Assembly: GCF_014633365.1 (NCBI RefSeq)
Contig: NC_068347.1
Location: 21,722,433 to 21,786,432 of the forward strand
Direction of reading: 5' to 3'
DNA length: 64,000 nt
From: Diospyros lotus
Taxonomy: Eukaryota > Streptophyta > Magnoliopsida > Ericales > Ebenaceae
Shown: in pieces, positions 45,608-57,544 of the stretch
Position numbering within the stretch: position 1 is the stretch's first letter
Layout: each line of letters starts with the position of its first letter
Translations under genes and position numbers: made by a program
Notes under the pieces: generated by a model
What the model was told of the DNA's origin: nothing
What the model saw: the letters and a program-made list of their open reading frames with translations, nothing else
Databases searched by the model: none

Positions 45608-46732
45608 GGTTGAGCCAACTTCCTCATATTAATTAAGTTTTAATGATTAATAAAAATATTTTTATGATATAAATGTATTTTTTCTCATATAAAAAAATAA
45701 ATTTATTTTGAATTAAAAGTGAGTATAAAGAGTAAATTTATTTTGAATTAAAAGTAGATTGTTTTTAAACATATTTCCTTCTTTTGATTATTTATGTCTC
45801 AAAAGCTTATGTTTAAATTTTCATTTATTGATAAATGTTTTTATTACTTATGCAAAAAATATATTTATTTTGAATTAAAGGAGAATTACTTTTAAACATG
45901 TTTTCTCTTTCTTATACAAAAAGTAAATTTATTTTGAATTAAAGAGAATTGGTTTTAGACACGTTTTCTCTTACTCATTCAAAAAGTAAATTTATTTTGA
46001 ATTAAAGGAGATTGCTTTTAGACATGTTTTCTTATTTTAATAATTTATGTCTCAAAAGCTTATATTTAAATTTTCAAATCTTTATTTCTTATGTAAAAAG
46101 TAAATTTATTTTGAATTAAAGGTGAGACATGTTTTCTTATTGTTTGATAAAGTTTAAACATTTTTTGAATTTCAAATTTCATATTAATCATTTCTTTAGT
46201 GGCTAAAATGCTTATAAATACCCCCAAACTCATTTTTTGAGTATCCATTGCACATATTACACATCCAAATCTCCCAAAAGCTCTCAAACTAATTTTCAAG
46301 TATTCTAAGGCTCTCAAAGATTCATTGTTCATCCATCGAAGAGCCACAAAGCAAGAGGAGAAAAGTTCTTCAAGTCTTCTACGACAAATCCGAACTTATC
46401 CATTTAAGGTTATAAATTTATTTATTTAAATATTATTGTCTTGTATAATTTGTTCTTAATTGCTTATTTGTGTCTAAATATGGATAAATTATTTATAAAT
46501 ATTTAAATTATTATTGAGAATTGTATAGGTTTTCTAGATCCATTAAAATCTAAGTGGATATAGTTTTCAAGGTAAGTTAGAAAGAAAATCTTGGTGTAGT
46601 GGTTGCCTAGAACCTATTGTAATTTAAGTGTGTATATAATTTTCAAGGTGAACTAGTGTGAAAACTTTGGTGATTTTGATTTAGTGGAACCTTAATGGTG
46701 GTTAGACCTTGTGAGAGTGGACTAGGTGTATG
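45608..46732 (+). mobile_element. Family A LTR, left part, split by gypsy insertion
   Basis: Starts GGTTGAGCCAACTTCC and parallels 4703-5840 throughout, including the AAAAAGTAAATTTATTTTGA sub-repeats. The match breaks at GGTGTATG (46732), where the gypsy element begins, and resumes at 55156 with TGAAGACATCGAACC. The intact relative reads GTATATGTGAAGACACCGAA at this point. A reversed leader copy of short frames (5229-5486 and 46066-46347 on minus) reflects LTR sequence, not genes. Confidence 0.85.
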
Positions 46733-49381
46733 TGTAATATCCAAAAAAAATAAATAAATAAAATAAAAGTATAAATTAAATTTATCTAAATTAGTTTAAA
46801 TTAATTAAATTAGTTAATGAGTTAAAATGAGAGGCGGTGCGTGTGCTAAGCATCAAAAGAATTTGCCATTTTTGTGTCTCTCATTGAAGCTTCTTGAAGC
46901 TTCTAGCTGAGAAGGAGAAATCGCGAGAGAAAGAGTAAGAGAGAGAGAGAGAGGGGGAGAAGGGGGGGTGGCTGCCATGGGAACTGGCCGAGAGCTCGGC
47001 CATGGCAGCCGAGCAAGCAACCAGCGGCAGCAGCGGTGGAGACGCGAGCAGCAGCGGCCAGCAGGTGCGCGGTGCCGCGCGGAGGCTGCAGCGGAGATCG
47101 GCGCTGGTGCGCGCAGGCGTGCACGCCATGGAGGAGAAGAAGGGGGCAGCAGCCGCTGGGAGAAGAACAGGGGAGAAGAAGAAAGGAAGAAGAAGAAGAG
47201 AAGAAAAGAAGAAGAAAGGAAGAAGAAGAAGAAGAATAAGAAGAAGAAGAAAGAAGATGAAGGAGAAAAACGCTGGAGTAGTGGGCGCGGAGGAGGAGAA
47301 GAAGAAGAAGAAGAAGAAAATAAAAGAAGAGGAAAAATATGAAAAATAAAGGGATTTTGGGATTTTTCGGCAAAGGAAGTGATTAGGTACGTGGGTAAAA
47401 ATTAGTCGAAGCATGTCATGTTTAAATTATAAATTTTACGCGATTAAAATTAATTAATTTGGGTCCCGATTGTGTTATTTGTTAGGAAATGATTTAATTT
47501 ACCTCGGGAGCTTGAGAGAGGTCGGAATCAGCTAGTTTCAGGCAAATTCCTAACCCTTTCCTCATATTCTTTAATTCCCGTGAGAAATCCTATGATTTCT
47601 CGTATTTTATACGCTCCATTCGTCTGTTTCGGCTCGTTTATGAATTATGAAATTTGAGTTATTTAATTTAAATTTAATCTATTAAGCGGGCTTTGATGAT
47701 TTTATTAGCGTGATTTAATTTAAAATAAATATGAGACTCATTGAGATTTTAATTGTGGTGCGCTTACGTGGGATTTTAGACAGTTAATTATTTATATTAC
47801 TGGGTTAGATTTAGTTAATGCGAGCCATGGTTTTACTAATTACTAGGGAAACGTTTTACTTTGCAGCGGGAGCGCAAGAAAGGTCAGAAACGGCCATGTA
47901 AAGGCAAGCTCCTAACTCCCTCTTCATGATCTTCAATTCCTGTGAAAGACCCCACGATTTTTCGTATTTTATCACCTCCCTTACGTTAATTCGGCACCTA
48001 GCCTTATTTGTTGAGTTATTATTCATTTGTTTTAGTTTAAATTAAATCCAAGACATCTAGAGTTTTATTTGTTATGAGATTACGGGGGTTTGTACCGCCC
48101 CCACTCCTTTTGGGAATGATGTCGGACCCAGCTTGGGAACTAGATTCCTAGACGTGCGGGTTTATTTATGATTTTATTAGGTTTATTTACAGTTTTTTCC
48201 TGGATTTATTTATGATTCAGTTAGAGCTATCGAGCAGTAGGGCAGGGGTCGGTTGTTGGTGACAGTGGGGTAGACTATTGTACGGCCCTAAAGTGGACCG
48301 TTGGGCGGACACTCCTAGTCACTGACCGTTGACCGGTGCCGGGCACTGTTGACTAGCTCTGCCGGTATGTGATTTACTGCATGATTAGATACCTTGTATT
48401 ACTGTTCACGATTTGATATGCACATGGGTACGGGATGTATGTTGGGATATTCATTTATTGAGTATGCTTGGACACGGACATTCTAGCTTGGTTAGGTTGC
48501 ATCCAGCGCGGCATATGCATGGCGTGTGGTTTACTATGTGGGCGGAGCATGGCCTAATGCCTGGATGTATGGGCGCCTTGTATCACGTTGATGCTCACTA
48601 TGCCATTGCATTTCTATGTGCATTGCATGGATACTAGTAGTATTTAGTTCTCGGACGGGAATACCGTTCCAAGGGAGCCTATGGCTCGGTTGTTGGGAGT
48701 ACCGACGGATACGGGTGACGGGAGCACCGACCCGGGATTGCGCGCGCAGGTTTGTGGAGATATTTGTTGCCTTTTGGGGCAGCGGCAGGTTGGTATGGGA
48801 CTTGGGTGCCGTGTGTCTTGTGTAGGCCCCAATGACCGGTATGTGCTTTTATTATGCTTTACTATTGTATTGTAGCGTCTCATGACTTGTGTGTACCTGG
48901 GGGTTTGTTCTGGGGAGAGATTTCTGGTTTTGTGTAGCCTTTAGCCTTTCTTTCCTTATGCTTGTTGAGTCTCTCGACTCACCTTGCTTTCCATCATTCC
49001 AGGTAGTGGCGGCGTGGGCCATGGCAAGGGAGTCAGCTTATAGCGGCAGAGTCAGTATGGTGTACAGGAAGTCCCGTCAATCCCTATCCACTCTGATGGT
49101 TGAGTAGGATTTACTCTATATCTTTTTTACTGTGCCAGGTCATTCCTCGAGTTCGTGTATGTCGGCACAGGAGTCTATATTCATTTATTTATCTTGTGAC
49201 CGCTGTGTTAGCGGGGTACCCGCAGTGCATGCATGTCTTGAGCGTTGCTTCCGCTATTCTTATTTTTTTGTGTATGCATGCCGGGGTGGTCTTTGTCTCG
49301 TGTTTCATTATTTTCCCCTTCCGTAGGCACTCCCGTTCGGATAGTCCGAGCGGCTGGGATATCCGGGCGGGGGTGCTTACA
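46733..49381 (+). repeat. 5' LTR of the gypsy element
   Basis: TGTAATATCC to GGTGCTTACA, 2649 bases. It includes a GA run (46936-46952), a GC-rich patch with an ATG-bearing frame (47002-47349) and a GAA/AAG purine tract (about 47160-47335). The frames here encode low-complexity Ala/Gly/Arg/Lys/Glu runs and are repeated in the other LTR. Confidence 0.93.
47160..47335 (+). repeat. GAA-type purine tract in gypsy 5' LTR
   Basis: About 175 bases of almost pure A/G built on GAA and AAG. The matching tract in the 3' LTR (about 52950-53110) is shorter. Purine mirror tracts of this kind can form triplex DNA. Confidence 0.85.
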
Positions 49382-52300
49382 ATGTTAGTATCAGAGCGTA
49401 GTTTGAGTCAGTTTTGAGGGACGAGTTCCTGTACACTAAGGTTGTCGGGTAGAGTTAGGGAGGTCAAGGTGAATCGAATAGGGTCAGGCTGCGTCAAGTT
49501 GAGTTTTGCCGATTCGTGTGAGAGACTGTGTCCCAATTTATGTTCGTGCAGGGGTGATAAATGCACGTTAGGAAGGGACCGCAAAGGGGTATGAGTAGGA
49601 TTTATTTAGGACTTGTGCCTGCTCTAAGTGTTCAGGTAAGAGGTTGGAATATATTTGCCTGATATTTGGTGGTTTTTACAGATTTTGAGTATTCCCAATA
49701 GGACCCGAAGGCCTAGATCCCAATGTACCCTTACCCAACTCGGATGATCTCTTAGTATTGGATTGTTTATGGTGTCAGTGGGAATAGGAGTTTGCTTCTA
49801 GATGGGGAGACGGGCAACACGAAAATGAGTACGTAGTGAGTTATATGTATCGGCTTGACGAGTTGTTTCAAGAGACGATCCACGAGATTTATGGGAATTG
49901 TCAGAGAGACAAGTTATGTTCGCCCGTGAGCACATGAAGGACATGTGGAGGCGACTGACTAAAGTAATAATTGATGATGTGAGTCTTCATTCCCATTATG
50001 ATGTTTTTGCCAGGGCTGTGAGGCAACAAGCTGCCATTTGGGAGCCTTACCAAGGATTGGTACAGGACGTGCCTAGGATTGGAGCACTACCGGACACTCA
50101 GTCAATCCAAGCTACCGTGAGGGTGTCGTCATAGCCACTAGAGGGACCCGTTGGACCTAGTTCTAGCATAGCTAGCAATGAGGATTTAGCGTACCTGGCA
50201 GAGGAAGCTACCTCGGTTGCCAGGGGTGATGAGGAGAGTTCTAGTTAGTGAGATTATTAGGGGGGGGCCATAATGCAAATATGTGGTTGTAAATTATGAG
50301 TGTAAGGATGCGAATTGTGTGGGAAACACCAGGTACAATGTTTGAAGGTATTATGTAATGAGATGTATTAGGTAAATTTGTGAGCCTTGGGATCTTTAGG
50401 AATCAAGTGGTTGTTGCTATTAGTAAGAGTATCCTAGTCACTTGATGTGATAAATAGTATGGACCTGGGAAGTCATAGGGTTGACTTGCGATGGATATTT
50501 GGTTGCAGATCGTTTTCGCTGAGACCGAGTGGACCAGATATCTGATTTGTGGTGGATTTGTACGGCTGCTATGAGTTTGTGGCCATGCCATTTGGGCTGA
50601 CCGACGTCTTTGCAGTATTTATGGATTGATCGAGACTGGCGACAGAGATAGAGGTCTGGAGTTCCCTTGGTCTCGCTAGGTGTTGTCGACGCCCTATTAA
50701 GGCTAGCGTCAATTTCACGAGAGATGAGGTCATGGTAAAATGTGAGATGGAGGTCCATGATTGGATTTTGCCAGGGGTGGTACGAAAAGGCCCCACTATG
50801 TGGGAATGTGCTATAGAAGTCTGATGGTAAATTGAGGTTCTGAGGGGTTTGCATTTCCTTGGAGTTTTAGGGCAGCAACCCTAAGTTTTAATCGAATCTG
50901 GATGGATAACTCGGAACACTAATACAAAGTCCCAAGAGAGATCTGTGATGAGAATTCACTGAAAGACTATTATGGAATTGAGGACTTGGCTTTTACAGCG
51001 GTTATGCTGTTTGGGAGATTTGGCATTACTACCTGGCTAGGGTGTAGGTGTTTAGTTCTCACAGGTGAAGCGGAGTTCAGGTGACGCCGCGATTGGCGTG
51101 AAAAAAGACTAAGGCTGTGAGATTTTGTAATAAATAGGGTAAAGCAAAAGTGGTAGTAGACGTTTTGGGCTGTCGTGGAGCATCCGTGGAGTAAAGTGAA
51201 TTAGGAATAAGAAAATTCCCTCTAAGATTATTGTTGTGGGAGATACCCAAGTGTATGGCCAAGGCCGAAATTGGATACAGGTCTAAGTAACTGTTGGGTT
51301 CTGCTGCAAGGATAGTAGTTGCTATGAGTACGCGCGGTACTGATCACGGACCACATGCCCTAGAGTCGGTTATTGACCGGTTGAGGAGATGAGATTTCCC
51401 TGGGTGCTGGTTAAGTGGTACATCGACAGAAGCATGACATGGCTTGTTATGCCAGTTAAAAGAATGCTTAACTCATATCTTTAAGTCACTTCTCCCCAAA
51501 AGCAAGATCTATGAGATGCCTCGTGGACTAGAATAGTTACTGATACGGTGAGGTGTTTTTAGTCGTACAGGTTATAGAGTAAATAAGACTGGTTCTAAAG
51601 ATCGAGTCCCAACTACTGGAAAAAGTCATTGAGGAAGTCAAAGTTAGTATTTAGCGATCAAAAGGAGGTATGGCCAATTAGCTATGGGGAGTTAAGATCA
51701 GCAGCAAGATCAAGTTAAGGATTGGTGGTCACCGAATAAGTCACGATTGAATGTGCCAATTCCTTTAAGGAGGGGAGATCTGGTGGCATTTGGATCTCGA
51801 GATATAATGCGTGGATAACGTTTATTCCTCAATAATCCTGATTAAGTGACTACCCCTATTTATTGATGGGACCCCGAGTATTCGCGACAAATTATGGGAG
51901 AAAGTACTACCGAGAAAATGCTGTGTACCTGATTGAGAATCAGTTGGAAAAGTCAGACTAAAGGATATTGCTGTTGAATCCTTGATTGAGCATGTCGTAT
52001 CGTTTCCATGTTCTCATGCATCGTAAGTACGTGGCAAGTTTAGGTCACGTTACCGAGTATTAGCTTCTCGACATGCAAGAGGATAGCCCCACTCCTATCG
52101 TTACCGAACGCACTTGAAGTTAGTTGCAGTGCAGTGAGATTTGTGTTGCAAACTAGTTATTCATTGAGATTTAATATCTTTGACTTTTGAGTTTGCCTTA
52201 GGATGATATGTGAGATAGCCTTGAGGAACAGTTGGATTATGACATTGTAATAGGTAAACCTTGTGGTTGTAGGTAATTTGATTGATGAAGTTCCTTAAGC

Positions 52301-52525
52301 GGGTTAAGGTATTAATAGTCATATCGTGTTCCAATTGGGAAGATATGCTAGTATATTAAGTCAAACCGGATGTGTAGTAGATTTTGACTTGGGAGAATTG
52401 GAAAATGATGACATGGAATGTCCTGAAAGAGATATTGGGCAATATCATGAGAGTTGTGAGTGTATCTTGAGGTCATGGACTGAGTGCGAATTTCGAGGAC
52501 GAAATTCTAATAAGGAGGGGAGAAT
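49382..52525 (+). pseudogene. Decayed gypsy gag-pol interior
   Basis: Remnants only. 49898-50134 (78 codons, MSERQVMF...) follows a GAG-like DELFQETIHEIYG stretch just upstream in another frame. The reverse transcriptase motif YEFVAMPFGLTD is followed by a stop after FMD (50570-50629). GHVTEY and LLDMQEDSPTP near 52038-52090 resemble the tail of gypsy integrase. Most of protease, RNase H and integrase is missing or unreadable, so the element cannot move on its own. Confidence 0.7.
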
Positions 52526-55150
52526 TGTAATATCCCCCCAAAAAATAAAATAAAATAAAATAAAAGTATAAATTAAATTTATCTAAATTAGTTTAAATTA
52601 ATTAAATTAGTTAATGTGTTAAAATGAGAGGCGGTGCGTGTGCTAAGCATCAAAAGAATTTGCCATTTTTGTGTCTCTCATTGAAGCTTCTAGCTGAGAA
52701 GGAGAAATCGCGAAAGAAAGAGTGAGTGAGAGAGAGAGAGAGAGGGGGGGGGAGAAGGGGGGGTGGCTGCCATGGGAACTGGCCGAGAGCTCGGCCATGG
52801 CAGCCGAGCAAGAAACCAGCGGCAGCAGCGGTGGAGACGCGAGCAGCAGCGGCCAGCAGGTGCGCGGTGGCGCGCGGAGGCCGGCGCTGGTGCGCGCAGG
52901 CGTGCACGCCATGGAGGAGAAGAAGGGGGCAGCGGCCGCTGGGAGAAGAACAGGGGAGAGGAAGAAAGGAAGAAGAAGAAGAAGAGAAGAAAAGAAGAAG
53001 AAAGGAAGAAGAAGAAGAAAGAAGATGAAGGAGAAAAGCGTTGGAGCAGTGGGCGCGGAGGAGGAGAAGATGAAGAAGAAGAAGAAAATAAAAGAAGAGG
53101 AAAAATATGAAAAATAAAGGGATTTTGGGATTTTTCGACAAAGGAAGTGATTAGGTACGTGGGTAAAAATTAGTCGAAGCATGTCATGTTTAAATTATAA
53201 ATTTTACGCGATTAAAATTAATTAATTTGGGTCCTGATTATGTTATTTGTTAGGAAATGATTTAATTTGTCTTGGGAGCTTGAGAGAGGTCGAAATCAGC
53301 TAGTTTCAGGTAAGTTTCTAACCCTTTCCTCGTATTCTTTAATTCCCGTGAGAAACCCTATGATTTCTCATATTTTATACGCTCCCTTCGTCTGTTTCAG
53401 CTCGTTTATGAATTATGAAATTTGAGTTGTTTAATTTAAATTTAATCTATTAAGCGGGCTTTGATGATTTTATTAGCGTGATTTAATTTAAAATAAATAT
53501 GAGACTCGTTGAGATTTTAATTGTGGTGCGCTTACGTGGGATTTTAGACAGTTAATTATTTATATTATTGGGTTAGATTTAATTAATGCGAGCCATGGTT
53601 TTACTAATTACTAGGGAAACGTTTTACTTCGCAGCGGGAGCGCAAGAAAGGTCAAAAACGGCGATGTAAAGGCAAGCTCCTAACCCCCGCCTCATGATCT
53701 TCAATTCCCGTGAAAGACCTCGCGATTTTTCATATTTTATCACCTCTCTTACGTTAATTCGGCACCTAGCCTTATTTGTTGAGTTATTATTCATTTGTTT
53801 TAGTTTAAATTAAATCCGAGACATCTAGAGTTTTATTTGTTATGAGATTACGGGGGTTTGTACCGCCCCCACTCCTTTTGGGAATGATGTCGGACCCAGC
53901 TTGAGAACTAGGTTCCTAGACGTGCGGGTTTATTTACGATTTTATTAGGTTTATTTACAGTTTTTTCCTGGATTTATTTATGGTTCGGTTAGAGCTATCG
54001 AGTAGTAGGGCAGGGGTCGGTTGTTGGTGACAGTGGGGTAGACTATTGTACGGCCCTAAAGTGGACCGTTGGGCGGACACTCCTAGTCACTGACCGTTGA
54101 CCGGTGCCGGGCACTGCTGACTAGCTCTGCCGGTATGTGATTTACTGCATGATTAGATACCTTGTATTACTGTTCACGATTTGATATGCACATGGGTACG
54201 GGATGCATGTTGGGATATTCATTTATTGAGTATGCTTGGACACGGACATTCTAGCTTGGTTATGTTGCATCCAGCGCGGCATATGCATGGCATGTGGTTT
54301 ACTATGTGGGCGGAGCATGGCCTAATGCCTGGATGTATGGGCGCCTTGTATCACGTTGATGCTCACTACGCCATTGCATTTCTATGTGCATTGCATGGAT
54401 ACTGGTAGTATTTAGTTCTCGAACGGGAGTACCGTTCTGAGGGAGCCTATGGCTCGGTTGTTGGGAGTACCGACGGATACGGGTGACGGGAGCACCGACC
54501 TGGGATTGCGCGCGCAGGTTTGTGGAGATATTTGTTGCCTTTTAGGGCAGCGGCAGGTTGGTATGGGACTTGGGTGCCGTGTGTCTTGTGTGGGCCCTAA
54601 GGACCGGTATGTGCTTTTATTATGCTCTAATATTGTATTGTAGCGTCTCATGATTTGTGTGTACCTGGGGGTTTGTTCTAGGGAGAGATTTCTGGTTTTG
54701 TGTAGCCTTTAGCCTTTCTTTCCTTATGTTTGCTGAGTCTCTCGACTCACCTTGCTTTTCATCATTCCAGGTAGTGGCGGCGTGGGCCATGGCAAGGGAG
54801 TCTGCTTATAGCGGCAAAGTCAGTATGGTGTACAGGCAGTCCCGTCAATCCCTATCCACTCTGATGGTTGAGTAGGATTTACTCTATTATTTTTTTTACT
54901 GTGCCGGGTCATTCCTCGAGTTCGTGTATGTCGACACAGGAGTCTATATTCATTTATTTATCTTGTAACCGCTGTGTTAGCGGGGTACGCGTAGTGCATG
55001 CATGTCTTGAGCGTTGCTTCCGCTGTTCTTATTTTTTTGTGTATGCATGCCGGGGTGATCTTTGTCTCGTGTTTCATTATTTTCCCCTTCCGTAGGCGCT
55101 TCCGTTCGGATAGACCGAGTGCTTGGGATATCCGGGCGGGGGTGCTCTCA
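52526..55150 (+). repeat. 3' LTR of the gypsy element
   Basis: 2625 bases, very similar to 46733-49381. It differs at scattered sites and by a shorter purine tract and a missing repeat of CTTCTTGAAG near the start. The similarity shows the insertion is younger than the 11.9-kb element on the left. Confidence 0.93.
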
Positions 55151-55155
55151 GTATG

Positions 55156-55368
55156 TGAAGACATCGAACCACTATAAATTGTTTTGTGCCTCATTGTATT
55201 TATTTTTGTTATATCTTGTGATTTACATTTATTACTAATTTCAAATATAATTTATTAAATATATATTTTTTAATAAAATTATTAATTAATAATATTTATT
55301 AAAATTAAAAAAAAATTTAATCACTTAATTCACGTCTTCTTAAATGACGATCTTAAGGGACCAATACA
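55156..55368 (+). mobile_element. Family A LTR, right part, after gypsy insertion
   Basis: Continues the copy begun at 45608: TGAAGACATCGAACCACTATAAATTG through TAATCACTTAATTCACGTC to GGGACCAATACA. It parallels 5828-6053. The outer flanks (CAAAG on the left, AATAA on the right) do not match, so the original target duplication is lost or the ends are misplaced. Confidence 0.8.
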
Positions 55369-55789
55369 AATAAATTCAAAATAGAGACAAGAGCAACAAT
55401 GATGCAATTTAATGAATGTTTCAACACATTCTTCTTTAAATGCATAGACTTTAGAGTTGATAAGCAAGTCTTCAATGGTTGAAAAGCTTGTTTTTAAAGG
55501 TCCATCTGTCTTCCACCCATTGGAGGAATCAACATTTGGGAGACTTTTTAAATTTGGATTTTGTTGATGTCTTTGTCAACCTTACATGGAGAGCTCCAAT
55601 GTTGCGGAAAATTAATTCTCAAAAATTAGTAAGATCAAAGTTTACATTTTTTGACATGCAATTAATGTCACACAACAAAAAAAGGAACGTTCCTATATGA
55701 GATTATCCAAATATGATAGTCCCCTAGTCAATGAATCATTCGGTGCAAGAGTACAATAAGTCAGATTTACGATAAAAATATCTTCTTAG
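55369..55789. other. Intergenic DNA, no gene recognised
   Basis: A 73-codon frame at 55479-55700 (FLNLDFVDVFVNLTWRA in part) is the only open stretch. I recognise no domain and see no splice context. It may be a retrotransposon scrap. Confidence 0.4.
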
Positions 55790-56134
55790 AGGACATTTGT
55801 TAATTAAGATATGAGTTAGAAAAGTCAAGATATGGGATGCGTCCTGAACTTTTATCATTTCTAACATGTTTGTTAAGCTTATTTAATCATTCTTAAAAAA
55901 ATCATTAATGACATCTTATATTAATCTTTCAAGATAAGCATATATTGGTCTTTATAGATTAAGAAAAAAATAATATTTGTATCTTTTAGTGTATTTTAAA
56001 AAATTTAATAAACAGTTTGATAAAAATTTTAAAATATTTCTTAACTTTATCTTGACTATTCCATATCTTGATTTGAAAATTATTTTAAATTTATTTTGAT
56101 ACTCTCTTATTTTGTTCATTTTAACAAACGCTAT
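55790..56134. mobile_element. MITE, GGTAGTATTTGTTAA family, copy 4 (diverged)
   Basis: Left end GGACATTTGTTAATTAAGATATGAG, right end TTTTGTTCATTTTAACAAACGCTA. It shares ATATGGGATGCGTCCTGAAC-like and CTTATCTTGACTATTCCATATCTTG phrases with copies 2 and 3. AT-rich and non-coding. Confidence 0.6.
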
Positions 56135-57300
56135 ATTAATAAAATAAAAAATGTGTTTTTCTCTCAACGGGCCAGACCCAATTTGGGTTCCGCTACATGG
56201 TGAAGCCCATGTTGGATTCAACTAAGGTATAAGTTTCAGGTCTCGTTGAAGCATGATTGGAGTCATTGTGGTGGTGGCCAGGCGTTCAGCCAATGTGATT
56301 ATATATATATATATATATATAAAATATCTATGTATATATATTGGAGTTCTTTTAGTACTCGATCTCTTTGAGAAAATGTAATTATAATTATAATTATATA
56401 TATTTGTATAATTTACACATATTTTAGGTTAAATATTTTTTTATAGAAATATTTTTCACACATATTTTTAGAAGGTATTGCAAAAAAACATATTTTTGGA
56501 AATATTATATATTATATATATTTAGCTTATAGATAAAATTTAAAACTCTGAAAATGTATTTTTTTGGAATTTGAAATGTATTTTTGCAATTAAAAGTATA
56601 TCCAGTTATTGAGATATTTTGGTAAAAAAATCCTTATCTTGATGCTTATCATATGTATTAACAAACATATGGAAAGAAAAAATACAATTATCAGTGGATT
56701 CTAAAAAATTTAACAAACAGTCTTATAGAAATCTTAGAATGCTTCCCGGTCTTATCTTGATCATTTTATATTTTGATCCGAAAAGCATGTCAATCTTATC
56801 TTGATACCACATTATCTTGCTCATTTTAACAAACGCCCCCTATATATATTTAGCTTATAGATAAAATTTAAAACTCTGAAAATGTATTTTTTTAGAATTT
56901 GAAATGTATTTTTGCAATTAAAAGTATATCCAGTTATTGGGAAATATATCTTTTGTATTTAATTAAAGTAGATTTTAAGAGGAGAGAAACTATAAGTAAA
57001 ATGAAAGGTAATTTTTATAATTTTGAAAAATTTGACATTTTTTCATAATTTTTTAAAATAAGTAAAAGCAACCAAACATCATTTTTTTTTTATTATCAAA
57101 ATAGCAGAACTAAAAAGTAAAAATTAGAATCTGAAAACAATTTCCCGCCTTTTGCTTTTCTCTCTTGCAGCTTCCAAACACAGCTGAAATAGGCTGTGGC
57201 GTAATTGTGAGAAATACCAGGGATACGTTCGTCAGCTGACCTCCAACTCACCAGACAACCCAATTCGAGGAGAGAGACCAAGCGGCGACACCGATCTCAC
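56135..57300. other. AT-rich spacer with TA microsatellite and a direct repeat
   Basis: (TA)n at 56299-56320. A ~100-bp direct repeat is at 56514-56621 and 56842-56940, and between the copies lies a partial MITE of the GGTAGTATTTGTTAA family (right-end text ATTTTAACAAACGCC). No gene is seen. Confidence 0.7.
56514..56940. repeat. Direct ~100-bp repeat around a partial MITE
   Basis: TTTAGCTTATAGATAAAATT to AAAAGTATATCCAGTTATTG occurs twice, 328 bases apart, almost without differences (TTTTTTGGAATTTG against TTTTTTAGAATTTG). The middle 56622-56841 holds half of a MITE with CTTATCTTGATCATTTTATATTTTG. Confidence 0.85.
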
Positions 57301-57420
57301 CGTCACTTAATCCTCGATCTAACGGCTAAATATGTCGATCCGTGTACTTCAACATGATTGGCCCTATTTCAAAATTCTAATCTCTATATATACATGTTAC
57401 CGACTCTCACAACTCTTGCA
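57301..57420 (+). promoter_or_regulatory. Histone H2A promoter
   Basis: Ordered elements: an MSA-type motif TCTAACGGCTA at 57318-57328 matching YCYAACGGYYA; CGATCCGTG at 57336-57344, one base off the reverse of the plant histone octamer CGCGGATC; a CCAAT box (ATTGG) at 57357-57361; and a TATA box CTATATATA at 57384-57392. Transcription would start near 57420. The octamer directs S-phase expression of plant histone genes; MSA sites bind three-repeat MYB factors that act at G2/M. Confidence 0.7.
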
Positions 57421-57461
57421 CTGAAGATTTCTTTATTCTTTTCCGCAAAACTGTGCTCCGT

Positions 57462-57515
57462 CCTCTCTCTCTCTCTCTCTCTCCTCCCCCCCCCCCCCCC
57501 CTCTCTCTCTCTCTC
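57462..57515 (+). repeat. CT/C tract in H2A 5' UTR
   Basis: A (CT)n run, then about 14 C residues, then (CT)n again, 30 bases before the start codon. A pyrimidine-rich leader is common in highly expressed plant genes; the C run is probably length-variable. Confidence 0.9.
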
Positions 57516-57544
57516 GATTTCAGTAATTCGTCTTTGAATTTCCG

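Larger units (their letters stand above)
46733..55150 (+). mobile_element. Ty3/gypsy LTR retrotransposon (chromovirus-like), TSD GTATG
   Basis: 8.4 kb with long LTRs at 46733-49381 and 52526-55150 and a perfect GTATG duplication (46728-46732 and 55151-55155). The primer-binding site, a TTAGTATCAGAGC variant of the initiator-Met type, starts four bases after the 5' LTR. A polypurine tract AAGGAGGGGAGAAT abuts the 3' LTR. The interior is only 3.1 kb and full of stops, shorter than a full gag-pol. A reverse transcriptase scrap YEFVAMPFGLTD is readable at 50570-50605, and an integrase-end-like FRGRNSNKEGRIV at 52490-52528. Long LTRs and this ending suit the Tekay/Del chromoviruses. The 3' LTR ends CTCTCA where the 5' one has CTTACA. 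Confidence 0.92.

Noticed and set aside
46881..47414. Long frames on both strands in the gypsy 5' LTR
   Set aside because: They are low-complexity translations of GC-rich and GAA tracts and recur in the other LTR at 52643-53182; they are repeat DNA.
48413..49417. Series of short + frames repeated at 54181-55095 and 11258-11800
   Set aside because: All are copies of LTR sequence without gag or pol motifs.
55479..55700. Possible small gene of 73 codons
   Set aside because: No recognisable domain, no promoter or splice signals, in repeat-rich DNA; not listed as a gene.
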